A DNA stretch of 64,000 nucleotides from assembly GCA_009829735.1 (NCBI GenBank), contig CM020619.1:25383554-25447553 (forward strand). Reading direction: 5' to 3'. Shown piece after piece: positions 54,002-63,937 of this stretch (position 1 is the stretch's first letter; each line of letters begins with the position of its first letter). The notes beneath the pieces are model-generated. The model was not told the DNA's origin and ran no database searches. It saw nothing but the letters and a program-made list of their open reading frames with translations. The translations under genes were made by a program, and so were the position numbers. This DNA comes from Pyropia yezoensis (Eukaryota; Rhodophyta; Bangiophyceae; Bangiales; Bangiaceae).

Positions 54002-55378
54002 TCAGAGGCGTGGCCGGTAACACCAATTGGGGTAAACCGTCAGAAGAGTGGCCCTCAAGTTGGGGGACACCGGGGTGGACGACTCAACGGCCACGCTTAT
54101 CGGAATGTCCCCGTGCGGCTGGTAGGGGACAGGAGGAAGCGGAGGGGCACGCCGAGGTGGCGGTGCCCGAGTGTAACTGCGACCCCTACTCGGGGCCCCC
54201 GCAGTGGGTTGAGTCATATAGTCATCGTGAGAGGGCACGCCCATCACTATGGCCTTGTCTGGGGGCGGCGCAGTGTGGCGATCCACACCCGGGGCATACA
54301 AGTAGTCCCCGATGCCCTGCCCCTCTCGTAGTACCACACGGCCGTCGTGAAGTTCACGACCGACCCATACGAACTGGCGAAGTGCGCCATCGTCCTTGGG
54401 CCCGCGAATGGGGCGCCGCAACTTGTGCTCGATGCTCTCCCACTCGATGAACTTGTGGAGACGGAGCATCTCCTCAAGTAGAGTGAGTTGTCCTGATGAG
54501 CACCCCTCAGCAGGGGTGAGCTGTTCCAAACCTTGGATATGCCGAAGGGGAAGATGCCAGAGCATCCCCCGTCGCTGAACACAAGACACCCAGGTCGACA
54601 TGACCTCGAGGAGCCACTGGGCTGCAAATATGGCCCACACCAGGTGATCCGGGCTAGCCGTTAACATGCCGGAGTCGAAGTGGTCGAGAAACTATGGTAG
54701 CAACGCAGGGAACCCGTAGGGGACCTCAACTTGAGGCCACCACTCGGGCTTCTTGGGATAGTACTGCTCCTTACTAGCAGCGGACTGCTGCGGAAACTCA
54801 AGTTGAGCCGAGGTCACCAAGTAGGGACCTCGCCGGAAGTCCTTCTCCATCCGCACATCAAAGTGATGAGTGTGCGGATCGGCCTCATGAAGGTACGGGG
54901 GGCGAGATGCCACCGCGTCCCAAGTAAAAGTCGGCAAGTCGCTGGGACCCGGGATAGTTCCCCCGCGGTCCACCATGGCCTTGGCCCGCTGAACATCTTC
55001 GACTTCGTCATCATCCAGGAAGGCGAACTGGTCCGTCCTGAAGCCGGCAGGAAACCCGACCCTACGAGGATACTTCTCCCGTAGGCGGTCCCATACCCGA
55101 CTCATCGCTGTGCCAAGTCGGCCACAGCGAAGAACAGTCAACCCCTCCTCATATAGAGGCCAAGCGGGGTAAAACCACCTCCCCATGGCCTCACGTGGGA
55201 TGACGCGGCCCGCCTTCGGGGGAGATCTCGCCGCCAACCCAAAGCCGGGTGCCGCGGGAGTCCCACCCCCCGGAGCAACCGCGGAGCCCCCGCCGGAAGT
55301 CCCGGCGGGCGCTGCACCGTAGGAGGGGTCCTCCATACGTTCGTCAAGAGAGTCAGTCTCCACCCGCAGGGTCACCAT
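54002..55378 (-). other. Antisense open region in Gypsy element 1, two pieces
   Basis: Between the end of pol and the 3' LTR, the strand opposite to gag-pol stays open over almost 1.4 kb in two adjacent pieces, while the sense strand does not. The composition is complex and protein-like (WEPLYEEG-type aromatic content; for example GRWFYPAWPLYEEGL, DQFAFLDDDEVEDVQRAK, RMEKDFRRGPYLVTSAQLEF). I recognise no domain. Antisense genes in this position are known in some plant Gypsy lineages. It is treated here as part of the fossil element. Confidence 0.55.
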
Positions 55379-55702
55379 GGCTCTCCCCAAGTTAGGGAGA
55401 GACGCCCTGGTTGCGGCTGCACGAGACCCGCCTCGAGTTGAGGGGGGCTCGGATCGTTGGTAGTTAAGTGGCCTCCCCAGCGTGGGGCGGCCCAGGGGAA
55501 GGTGAGGGGGATGTGTTGGTGATGGTGAAGTGAAAACCGGAAAGAGCAGGCTGCCGAGTGGGAAAGCTTGAGGAGAGGGGCGGTCAACGTGACCGCCTCC
55601 ACGTCCACGTTACGTTCTCGAGGGGGGACAGCAAGTCGCGCCCCCAACGCCGAGACGCGCGTTTACGCACCCCCTCACAGGGCCGACCGGGTCGGTCGGA
55701 AC

Positions 55703-55716
55703 TGAGGAGAGGGGAG
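55703..55716 (+). other. Polypurine tract of Gypsy element 1
   Basis: GAGGAGAGGGGAG lies directly before the TG of the 3' LTR, where plus-strand DNA synthesis is primed in LTR retrotransposons. Confidence 0.75.
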
Positions 55717-56186
55717 TGTGGCAGTATTGACCCCCAGGTAGGGGGGCAACACGTGCCATGCAAGGGGCTGCAGGCCACTAGCCTGATCCGTTCCTCCCCC
55801 TGCATTTGGGTCCATACTCCCTAAGTTTGGGATAGCTAGCTTAGTAGTAAATCCAACTTGGATTTGAGGGTTTTCTGCATTTATCGTCTTGAATTTTCGT
55901 GTGGCCCGGTGGGCAGGCGCTGGGGTGGGAGATTCTGAGTGGCGAGATTCTGAGGGGACCCTGGGGGGATAAGGGGAGGGACAGCGGGGCTTGGCCTTGC
56001 TTCCCCGTCCCGACCAAGAAACTGTTGGACCACACACCATCTTCTTGTTTGTCAGTGGGGGGATTGCCCCACCTCAGGGATAGAGTGTGTGCGACTTGCA
56101 CTTCTTCCGGTTCCCCCCGACACGGAAGGCAGCGCTTGTCCACCGCCCCAACTTGGGTGTCGCGTGTGCGAGCGGTTTTTGCCACA
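55717..56186 (+). repeat. 3' LTR (long form, 470 bp)
   Basis: Starts TGTGGCAGTATTGACC and ends TTTTTGCCACA. It contains about 318 bp in its middle that the 5' LTR lacks. The following GTGAA is the right target duplication. Confidence 0.85.
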
Positions 56187-56492
56187 GTGAAAAAGTACGT
56201 GCCTTCCCTCCCCCGCGCCGTGCCCCCGTCTTTGTTCTTCCCGCTGGTGTTGGAGACGTTTGGGAGGGTGGGGCCCATGACGGAGGCCTTCCTCCGCGCG
56301 TCGTTCGCCGGTCCCGCTGAGCGGGCTGTGCGGGCGGCGCTGCAGCGAGACGTGTCAGTCGCCATCTGGCGAGCCAACGCGAGGCGTGTAGCCCTTGGCT
56401 ACAAGAACTGTTCTTCTGTTGGTCGGCGGGCTGGTGGGTCGGCTATCGGTCGAGGGGATGTGGGGGCCCTTGTGGCCCGCATTGGTGAGTAG
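56187..56492 (+). pseudogene. LINE ORF2, 3' end (rest of nuclease domain)
   Basis: Directly after the target duplication the frame continues the LINE ORF2: KKYVPSLPRAV, then FFPLVLETFGRVGPMTEAFL and DVSVAIWRANARRVALGY, ending at 56492. The phase fits the interrupted left part at 47,664. The pattern of a K near a Y, then PLVLETFG, is what follows the P-D...D core in C-terminal nucleases of R2-like LINEs. Confidence 0.7.
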
Positions 56493-56544
56493 AGGGCGTG
56501 GCTCCCCTGGCTACTGTCAGGAGGAGTTGCTTCTCTGAAGATCC

Positions 56545-56550
56545 AATAAA
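56545..56550 (+). other. AATAAA at the LINE 3' end
   Basis: A polyadenylation-type hexamer lies 53 bases after the ORF2 stop and a few bases before the second LINE copy. There is no poly(A) tract, as in several R2-like LINEs. Confidence 0.5.
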
Positions 56551-56553
56551 AGA

Positions 56554-56908
56554 CCTGCCGGTGAACGGCCGACAATTACTTATAATTGGTTCGTCGGCGA
56601 AAAAGGGGGCGGGTGACGCACCCCGTGGTAGGTGAGGGTCACGGGCAGGATGTGCGCTGTCTTAGCGTCTTGCAGTGTCCACCAGACCACGGGGCTCGTC
56701 TGTCGCCCCCGTCTCCGCCCGACGGACCCCGTCCATGGCACTGCCGGCCGCCGCCACCCGTTCCCCACCAGAAGCACCGCGTCGCGTCGTACTGGACGCC
56801 GCCGTCGCGTCACCGTCGACAACTCCCCTACCGTCACCGCCACCGCCACCGCCACCGCCACCGCCACCGCCGCTGCCGCCGCCACCGCCACCGCCTCCGT
56901 CGCTGTGG
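56554..56908 (+). mobile_element. LINE copy 2, 5' fragment
   Basis: Starts CCTGCCGGTGAACGGCC and matches the 5' UTR of copy 1 (42493-42674) up to about 56,734. A start codon at about 56,735 opens a coding start different from copy 1 (MALPAAATRSPPEAP), running into the microsatellite. The second Gypsy element then cuts it. Any remainder lies beyond the window. The two copies stand head-to-tail with almost no spacer. Confidence 0.75.
56831..56899. repeat. CACCGC microsatellite
   Basis: About 70 bp of repeated CACCGC/CGCCAC units, ending close to the LTR of Gypsy element 2. Confidence 0.85.
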
Positions 56909-57370
56909 TGGATATCTGGGCGTAAGCCCACACCAACGGGGTACCTTATCCTTCTGAAGGAGATGGTGGGGAACCCGGGGTATAAACCCTGGAGTCAGAA
57001 CCGCCGGAACGTAAAGCTGCACGCGAAGGTGGAAGCGTCCGGGACGGGGAAAACGAGGGTAACGCAAGGTTTATTTTTTGTGAGGGGGAAGCAACGGGCA
57101 CAGCCACACGCGCAGATATCCCTCTTTTGCCCGCCGGTCCAGGGCCCGCTGTGGAACCCCGGAGTGCGGGCCAACACTCCCTACACTAAACACCCAATCA
57201 AAACACACAGAACCCTCCAACACATCTCTCCACGCAAAACACGCTCAGTGGTGGGATCTCACTAAGTCTCAGCCAGATTGGGGCGGAAGTAGCCCGCCCT
57301 AGGTAACTTCCCTTCACTGGCCAGAAGGCCAATTCCAATCGGGCGGGCGTAATCGCTCTACCCGATATCA
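56909..57370 (-). repeat. 3' LTR of Gypsy element 2
   Basis: On the plus strand it starts TGGATATCTGGG and ends CCCGATATCA, an imperfect terminal inverted repeat with TG and CA ends, 462 bp. On the element's strand it contains an AATAAA (near 57,070). The assignment rests on these ends and the adjacent polypurine tract, because the partner LTR is outside the window. Confidence 0.65.
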
Positions 57371-57385
57371 TCTTATCTTCCCCCC
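57371..57385 (-). other. Polypurine tract of Gypsy element 2
   Basis: On the element's strand GGGGGGAAGATAAGA directly precedes the TG of the LTR, the expected primer site for plus-strand synthesis. Confidence 0.65.
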
Positions 57386-58079
57386 ATTCATGGGGGGATC
57401 CAGCGAGGATGACGTGGCGTGCCCCTCCCGAGGGAGGAGCGACCCTCTCCTGCCCCCGATTGGTCAGGGGCAGAGGTCGCCACGATCCGCCTCCCCCTGA
57501 AGGGGGATGCCCCTAGCCCGAGGGGTGCGGTAAACCCCCACACTCCCCACGCCTTACGGCCACGCGTCCCGTGTGGCATATGCCGACACTGACGAGAAGG
57601 GGTCGTGTGACGCACCCCTCAAAAGGGGTGCCGCTTTGGGACGGCCATCACACCCCCTCCCCGCCCTGGGCAACCCCCTTCAGGGGGGTGCCCTCAGACG
57701 GAGCGCACGGGGGGTGCACACACGCACCCCCTGCTTGCCGCTCTTCACCCGAGGTGGCCAACCCACGTGCCCCCATCCGGGGGCACCGGGCCTGCGCCGA
57801 ACGGGTGCGACCCGGGTTTTCCCGGGCGTCTTCGCTCATCGCACCCTCATACGAGGGTGCAACCGTGGAGTCTAAAGGGGAGAGAGAGTGTCACCCCTCC
57901 CCTCCTTGTCGACCTCGTCCTTGGCGCCACCATACTGTGGAGCCACCGGCCTCCTTGTGGGACGCCACCGATTCTCGGCGGGGCACCTTGGCCCTTAGCG
58001 GTACTCGCCCTCCCTCCTCCCCCCCTTTAAAGGGGGGTCCCCGCTCGGAGTGTGCCGGCCTTCCGGGCGGCCACCATCG

Positions 58080-58535
58080 ACTCCTCTGTGCGCCGCCGCT
58101 GCGGGCGCGCACCTCTTCCTCGGCGCGCCGCCACTGCGGGCGCGCACCGCTTCCTTGGCGCGCCGCCGCTGTGGGCGGGCACCGTTGCTGTTGTCCGGCC
58201 GCTGTGGGCCGGCGTTTTCGTGGCCGCGCCGCCGTTGCGGGCGCGCGGCCTTGCTGTTGTCCGGCCGCCGTGGGCCGGCCTTGTCGTCCTTCGTGCGCCG
58301 CCGCTGTGGGCAGTCGCCGTTGTCTTTGTCCGGCCGCTGCGGGTTGGCGCTGTTGTCGTGGCTGCGCCGCCGCTGTCGGCGGACCTCTTCCTCGCCGTCG
58401 CACCGCCACCAAAGGCGGGTGCTCCTGTCGTCGTCGCGCCCCCTCTATGGGCGGGCAACTTCTGGCCGGACGCGTCGCCGCTGTGGGCGGGCGCCTGTTT
58501 CCTTGTTGCAGGGCCGCCCTTCTGGGCGGCTGCCA
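58080..58535 (-). repeat. Degenerate tandem repeat of hairpin units
   Basis: About 13 units of roughly 25-45 bp, each with a GCCGC...GCGGGC-type hairpin and a CTTGTTGTCCG-like spacer. On the element's coding strand they read as variants of PAHSGGATT (for example PAHSGD, PAHRGGATTT, AHSGGAR). The repeat lies between pol and the 3' LTR. Whether it is translated is unknown. Confidence 0.65.
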
Positions 58536-58994
58536 TGTTATCTCCGGGAGACCACCCCCCTATGGAGGTGGATGACATACCGGAGGGTGACCGTGGATCA
58601 ACCCCTGATGGGGTCGACACCCACCGGGGCGTACCGCTCGTCCCTATGGACGAGGATCGGCACGACTCTACCCAGGACAAGGGCGAGCGGTAGTTGTTGC
58701 CACCGTCAAGGGCGGCAACTGTTGCAGGGTCTTATGACCCTCTTCCGTCACTCTGCTTGCACGCCCTGTGCCTGTGCACCCCCGTGGGGGTGACGACGGC
58801 CACGTGCCAAGCCACGCACACGTGTAAACGTACGCGTCTACCACCCTCTTCTGGCGGGTGAGTTGGCCAAGTGGTACCACGGTACCAGTGAAAACGGCGG
58901 TCGAGGTGTACGCCATCGACGCCGTTAGCAAGGCGACCCCATATGGGGTCGACGCAAAAGGTTTTGGCGACGACGACGGCGTCCGCCATCGTCG

Positions 58995-61900
58995 TCAGCC
59001 TTGCGCATCCTCACGAAGGTGATAGCCTCTCGGGGAAGGTCGACGACCGATGCCGTCAACGTTATGGGTCAGCGTTGAGTCGGGTATGCCATAAGACGCT
59101 ACCCAGACGTCAATAAAGGCCGAGGCCACTGCCACCGCGGTAATCTCCTTCATGGGGACCGCCCGGGTGAGCTTACTAAAACGGTCCACAATAACAAGTA
59201 TAATCCTGTTACCGTTTTCAGAAGCGGGTAAGAGTCCGAGAATATTCATCGCCAGGCTGGCGAAGGGCTCGTTGGCTGGGAATAGCTTGAGCGTAGACGT
59301 ATGCCTACGCTCACCCAGCCTATTCTGAGCACACCCCGTGCACTGGGAAACGTGTTTGTACACGTCTACAATCATGGTGGGCCAGTAGACCCCACGCCTC
59401 AGCGTGGCGTACATCCGGCGAGCCCCAGGATGGGCCGCCAAAGGTAATTCTTGGTGGTTCGTCATAAGACGCTCCCGTAGAGATGAGGGGATTACCATCT
59501 GAGTAGTGTCTAGGAAGAAGGACCTCCGGCATAGTATTCCTTCTTCGTCCTCGAAGAAGAAAGCCTTCCTGGCCCATTTTGGGTCAGGGGGGGGCACCGA
59601 CTCCCATTCCTTCCGCCGTTCCAGGCAGAAGGTGTCCTCAGCCTGAGATTTTATATGCTCCTCTACCGTAATTGGCCCCAAAGGGCGATGCTTCTCGCTC
59701 CGCCCGGCTAAGTCCTGAGCAGACCGGGTCACCGTTGTGAGGACCGGAAGGTCCTTATCTATAGGAGCCTTGTTAGGCTCGTCCGTGGGCAGGCGTGACA
59801 AAGCGTCGGCCACCTTATGGTCGGCCCCCGGTTTATACCGGAGTTTGTAGGTAATCTCAGACAGCCGAAGCCGCCAACGGTTAATCCGTATGTTTGGGCT
59901 ATTTGTAGCCAGCACCGACAAAAGGGCACGGTGATCACACCTTATTACAAATTCTTCCCCTTCAAGGTAGGATCGTAGGTGTGTCACGGCCCATACGACA
60001 CCGAGCGCTTCAATCTCGGTGACGTGATAATTTCTCTCGGCCGAGGTCAACGGCCGGGAGTAATTCCCTACAGGGAGGTATTCCCCGTCGGGTTGCTGTT
60101 GTAATAAACAACAGCCGAGCTGCTCATAGCTCGCGTCCACGTCGACTATATATTGGCCGCCCATCCGAGGTATCGCTAACACGAGGGGTGATAGAAGCAG
60201 CCCCCGTAGCGTCTCGAAAGCGTTCCTCTCCACCTCTGTGGGGGGAGATAGCTTCGTAGGAAGCTTGGTACTCGTCAGCCCGGTTCGGGGCTTCGCTACT
60301 TTGGCGAAGTCCCGTACGAAGCGCCGATAGACGCCGCACATCCCCAGAAAGCTTTTCATCTGGGTTTGAGTACGAGGGTATTGCAACCCTCGTAGCGCTT
60401 TCGTATTTTTCTCGTTTACGAGAACGCGGCCAGGTCTTATGACATGGCCGAGGTAGTCGACCTCCTCTAGAAAGAGGTGGCACTTGTTGGCCTTGAGGGA
60501 AGCCCCATGGGCCTTGAGGAGGGAGAGCACCGTCTCAAGGTGCTCTAAATGATCCTCCGCCGACTTGGAAAAGACAATGACGTCATCCAAGTAGACCAGG
60601 CATATCTGCCACTTCACGACTGCCAGGATCATGTCCATGGTACGCTGAAAGGTGGCTGGCGCGTTGCACAACCCAAAAGGGAGGCGCTTGCACTGCCAAG
60701 TGCCAGAGTGGCACGTACAAGCCGTTAACGGCCGGTCCTCCTTGGCTACCGGTATTTGCCAGTAGCCAGCATTACAATCCAACGTCGACAAGACGGTGGC
60801 GTTCCCGAGTGAATCTAAGCACTCGTCCATACGCGGGATAGGATATGCATCTTTTACCGTCATCTCATTAAGACGACGGTAGTCGATGCAAAATCGTTTA
60901 CCGCCCCCAGGCTTGGGGACGATTACCATGGGGCTAGCCCATTCCCCGTGGGAGGGCTCTATGACCCCGAGCGAGTCCATTAATCGGACTTGCTCCTCTT
61001 CCACTAGACGCGTCCTAGGACCAGACTGATAGGGATGTTGTCGGACGGGGACCGCTCCTGGCTTAAGCCGGATACGGTGTCCCGTCTCTTTGATAGTCCC
61101 AAGGGGGCCATCCCAGAAAGAATTATATCTCTCTAAGAGCGCCGTGTGCTTAGCTCGTAGGCCTTCTGGCACCGTCCCCAGGTGTATGCCTGGGGCGAGG
61201 GAGGATTCTTTCGGAGCCGGCTTCGGCTCCGGATCCTTCAACTCCTCGGTGGAAGCCTCTTGGCTGACGCCATCAAATACAGTAATGTGTCCTATGGCCA
61301 TGCAGGCACGTAAACGTACCGGCCGCTTGGTCGGATTCATAACCTGTACCGTAGTAGGCTGGCCAGGCTCAAGCGTGGCGGGCCCCTCGGCCCGTTGCGC
61401 TCCATGAATGGAGTGCAATGAGCTCTTGCCACGGATGTATCCGTGGCCTTGAAAGTTGCCACGCACTTGAACGTGCGCAATCGTACCAGGACGCATAAGC
61501 GTCTTGTGGGTAAGGACCAGGCTGGCGTCCCCCCCCCGGGGACACGCACACACCGCCTCCCTGTTCGGCTTGCGGCGGGGGTTCTTCTGAACCCCCCGGC
61601 GGATGGGGACGGTCTCCCCCGATAAGATGGTGACCGTCTGGTCCTCCGAGTTAATACTCTTAGTTTCGTGGTCCACGAATGTGTTCCCCAGGCTAACAGG
61701 GACGCACATATTCGAAACCACGCCAAAAGATATGTATGAGATTTGTTTTCGCACACAGACCCCCAGGGTGACGCTTCCCACTATGGGGAGCCATCCCCCG
61801 TTCACATCATAAAACCTTAAGGTTTCCAGGTCTCCCAGGGGTTCCATAGGGAGCCCCCGAGGTAATGCCTGCTTTCGGATCAGCGAGGGGCCACTCCCGG

Positions 61901-62087
61901 TATCCAGGATGGCCCTCGTCGCCCATTCATATTCCTTAGTAATAAAAAGCCGTACGGCTAATTGATAAGGCGTGGGTGGTGACACTAATGCCACCATCCG
62001 AGCTGCTTGTTTAGGTTCGTCCTTCCCTTTAGGGCGGATCATCTTACGCTTCACCCCACGAGGTCGGGGTAAGATGCGTTTCAACAC
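58995..62087 (-). pseudogene. Gypsy element 2 pol: PR, RT, RNase H, part of IN
   Basis: A long open frame of about 1030 codons. In order it shows the protease (AILDTGSGPSLIRKQ), reverse transcriptase (WASPMVIVPKPGG, FSTLDCNAGYWQ-type block, CLVYLDDVIVFSKS), RNase H (YIVDVDASYEQLG, EFVIRCDHRALL) and integrase (zinc-binding HPGARRMYATLRR...CTGCAQNR, then LAMNILGLLP). No convincing ATG marks its start close to the gag stop. Ty3/Gypsy elements commonly make Pol by readthrough or frameshift from gag. The element is not complete as seen here. Confidence 0.88.
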
Positions 62088-62134
62088 GACATCCTCTTCC
62101 CCGGGGGAGGAATCATCCTCATCAGGCCTCCCCC

Positions 62135-63937
62135 TTAATTGTTTTTTGAGGCGGGGGTATCCTCAGATGAAGAGTCCTCTGACTCTTCGGTATTCCCCTG
62201 GGGGCCAGGCCCCCTTTCAGGGGCACCAGAAGGCCCCCCCTCAGTGACAACCGCTACGGGCTGCGCCGTCTCCGCCGTACCCCGCGGGGTACGGCCCTCA
62301 ATCCGTGCGCGCTCCTTACGGGCTTTCTCAAACTTGGCCCGCGTCTCGACACTAAGGTCGGGACAGTGGCGCGTAAAGTGCTCATGGCTATTACAAGCCA
62401 AGCAGGGGTAGCGATTTAAACGCTCCCTCCCCGCTTCAGTGCCAACTTTGGCCTTCCCCCCGTACAACGAAGGTACAGAGGAGCCGCTGGGGTTAGTGGC
62501 CACCCCCGCTGCAATGCCTTTAGAGGCATTGCGCCGAGCCCGACGCTCCGCGGCGTCTGCAGACCATTGGGCCCGCAGCTCCTCATTGCCCCGGCGACAT
62601 ATGTCGCCTTTGCGTTGAGCATAGCGTACCAACGCCTCTATGGGCGTGTCTGGTGTATGAAATTCATGGACATCAGTCCGTACCTCCCACCAGACCCCTT
62701 GCATAAAGCGGCCCTTAAGTTGGCTCGCAGTATGAATATACCCGCAGAGCGCATTTGCGTCGCGGACGCGCCGGTAAAAGGCGGTCTCGGTTTCATCCTC
62801 CTCTTGGGCAACGTTATTAAGCGCTGCCACTTGGGATGATATAATTTCCTCGTCCGCATAACTGCGGAGGAGCCAGTGAACCAGCTCCAGATACGAAGTG
62901 ACCTCTCCCGCTCGTCCCCCCGCCTTAGAGGGGATAAGGAAGAGGAGCTCCTTCTTGAGTTCCCCTTTGGTGAACTCCGGAAGGAGGTACATAGCCCGAC
63001 CTTTTGAGAGGTCGTTGTCATCGCTAGCCTTACGGATGCGATTTAAGAACTCGAACACCCCAAGAGGGGGGGTCCCGTCCCAAAGGGCGTCACGCCCAAA
63101 CGTGAGGGATATCTCTTTGCGCTTCCGGCCTAAGCCGTGAGCCATCTCTTCATCATAGCGTATGCTCTTAATGGCGAATGCATAAGACTCGCAATCCAGG
63201 ATACCTTTAAAGGTATCATCATCGGGTACTATCTTGAGCGGGATAACCCGCTCCGGTTCCCCGTTACGTCCGGGGGATAGCACACGGGCTACCCGGCAGT
63301 GGGTCGAAGCGCTTAAGCGCCTCGCCCCGCGTCTCTCAGGATCAACGTCGCTTGCCTCTGAATTGGAAGATGTCTGCGAATATCCGTGGGGTCGGCGGCG
63401 CGTCCGCCGACCAGATCGAGAGATTGAACCCTCGACCTTTTCGAGTCGAGCGGAAATTGGTGAAACCACCTCAGTCAACATCTGGCGGAAAGCCGCCAAA
63501 GGAACAGCTCCCATAGCCGTGGAGGACAACCCCCCCACAGCGGGTACGCCCCCCAAAGGGGCGCCTCTAAAATTATCCGTAGCCATACGGTCCTGGGTGG
63601 GCGATGCAAACGTACCCCCACCCGTGGGTGAGGCCCAGGCCCCCCACTCACGGGAGGTAAAGGTGGAGCGGTCGCCGAAGCCGTGGGCTGCCTCCCCTTC
63701 AAGGGTCGCGCCTGGAGTGGCATGTGCCAGGCCGGGAGCCTCACCGGCGCCTGGCACTCCACCCGGAGGCAGGTCCAAACGGGACAATCTCGTGCGTTCC
63801 CGCTGACCGGCCGACTCAACACCAGGGTTGGTCCGTAAGGCGCCACCGGGAGCTACGCCGGTGCCTGCTGTCACGTTTGACGTTTCCACAGGTATAGGAC
63901 CTCCTCCTTGAGGAGGAGCCGAAGTATCAGACTGCAT
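62135..63937 (-). CDS. Gypsy element 2 gag
   Basis: The ATG at 63937 gives 600 residues in one open frame. The N-terminal part is Gly/Pro-rich. A capsid-like region (MAHGLGRKRKEISLTFGRDA, PLGVFEFLNRIRKA, EVTSYLELVHWLLRSYADEE) follows, then a basic helical stretch and a CCHC zinc knuckle (CLACNSHEHFTRHC). The layout matches element 1 gag. The protein forms the virus-like particle and binds genomic RNA. Confidence 0.85.
   Translation of the reverse strand: MQSDTSAPPQGGGPIPVETSNVTAGTGVAPGGALRTNPGVESAGQRERTRLSRLDLPPGGVPGAGEAPGLAHATPGATLEGEAAHGFGDRSTFTSREWGAWASPTGGGTFASPTQDRMATDNFRGAPLGGVPAVGGLSSTAMGAVPLAAFRQMLTEVVSPISARLEKVEGSISRSGRRTRRRPHGYSQTSSNSEASDVDPERRGARRLSASTHCRVARVLSPGRNGEPERVIPLKIVPDDDTFKGILDCESYAFAIKSIRYDEEMAHGLGRKRKEISLTFGRDALWDGTPPLGVFEFLNRIRKASDDNDLSKGRAMYLLPEFTKGELKKELLFLIPSKAGGRAGEVTSYLELVHWLLRSYADEEIISSQVAALNNVAQEEDETETAFYRRVRDANALCGYIHTASQLKGRFMQGVWWEVRTDVHEFHTPDTPIEALVRYAQRKGDICRRGNEELRAQWSADAAERRARRNASKGIAAGVATNPSGSSVPSLYGGKAKVGTEAGRERLNRYPCLACNSHEHFTRHCPDLSVETRAKFEKARKERARIEGRTPRGTAETAQPVAVVTEGGPSGAPERGPGPQGNTEESEDSSSEDTPASKNN

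Larger units (their letters stand above)
47669..56186 (+). mobile_element. Ty3/Gypsy LTR retrotransposon, chromovirus type, broken
   Basis: A fossil Ty3/Gypsy element of about 8.5 kb on the plus strand lies inside the LINE. Its LTRs start TGTGGCA and end TGCCACA. In order it shows a gag region with a CCHC zinc knuckle, protease, reverse transcriptase, RNase H, integrase with zinc-binding and DDE parts, and a C-terminal chromodomain. About 2 kb without sense-strand genes follows, then a polypurine tract and the 3' LTR. The reading frames are interrupted, with roughly five to seven breaks. The LTRs differ at about one base in ten where they align, so the insertion is old. Confidence 0.9.
42493..56550 (+). 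mobile_element. R2-like LINE, copy 1, split by an LTR element
   Basis: A two-ORF non-LTR retrotransposon runs from about 42,493 to the AATAAA at 56545-56550. The LTR element at 47669-56186 interrupts it with GTGAA duplicated on both sides (47664-47668 and 56187-56191). Without the insertion the LINE is about 5.5 kb. It has a 5' UTR of about 250 bp, ORF1 (42741-45728), ORF2 from 45721, and a short 3' UTR without poly(A). ORF2 has N-terminal zinc fingers and a C-terminal restriction-like nuclease, the layout of R2/NeSL-type LINEs. A large part of the reverse transcriptase is missing, so the copy is dead apart from the insertion. A second copy begins a few bases beyond its 3' end. Confidence 0.8.

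Noticed and set aside
55899-56186. Upstream part of the open frame that leads into the LINE 3' end
   Set aside because: This stretch lies inside the 3' LTR. Only sequence after the target duplication belongs to the LINE protein.
57571-58575. A 334-codon plus-strand frame with Cys/Arg/Ala repeats
   Set aside because: It is the opposite strand of the hairpin tandem repeat in Gypsy element 2 and has no independent support.
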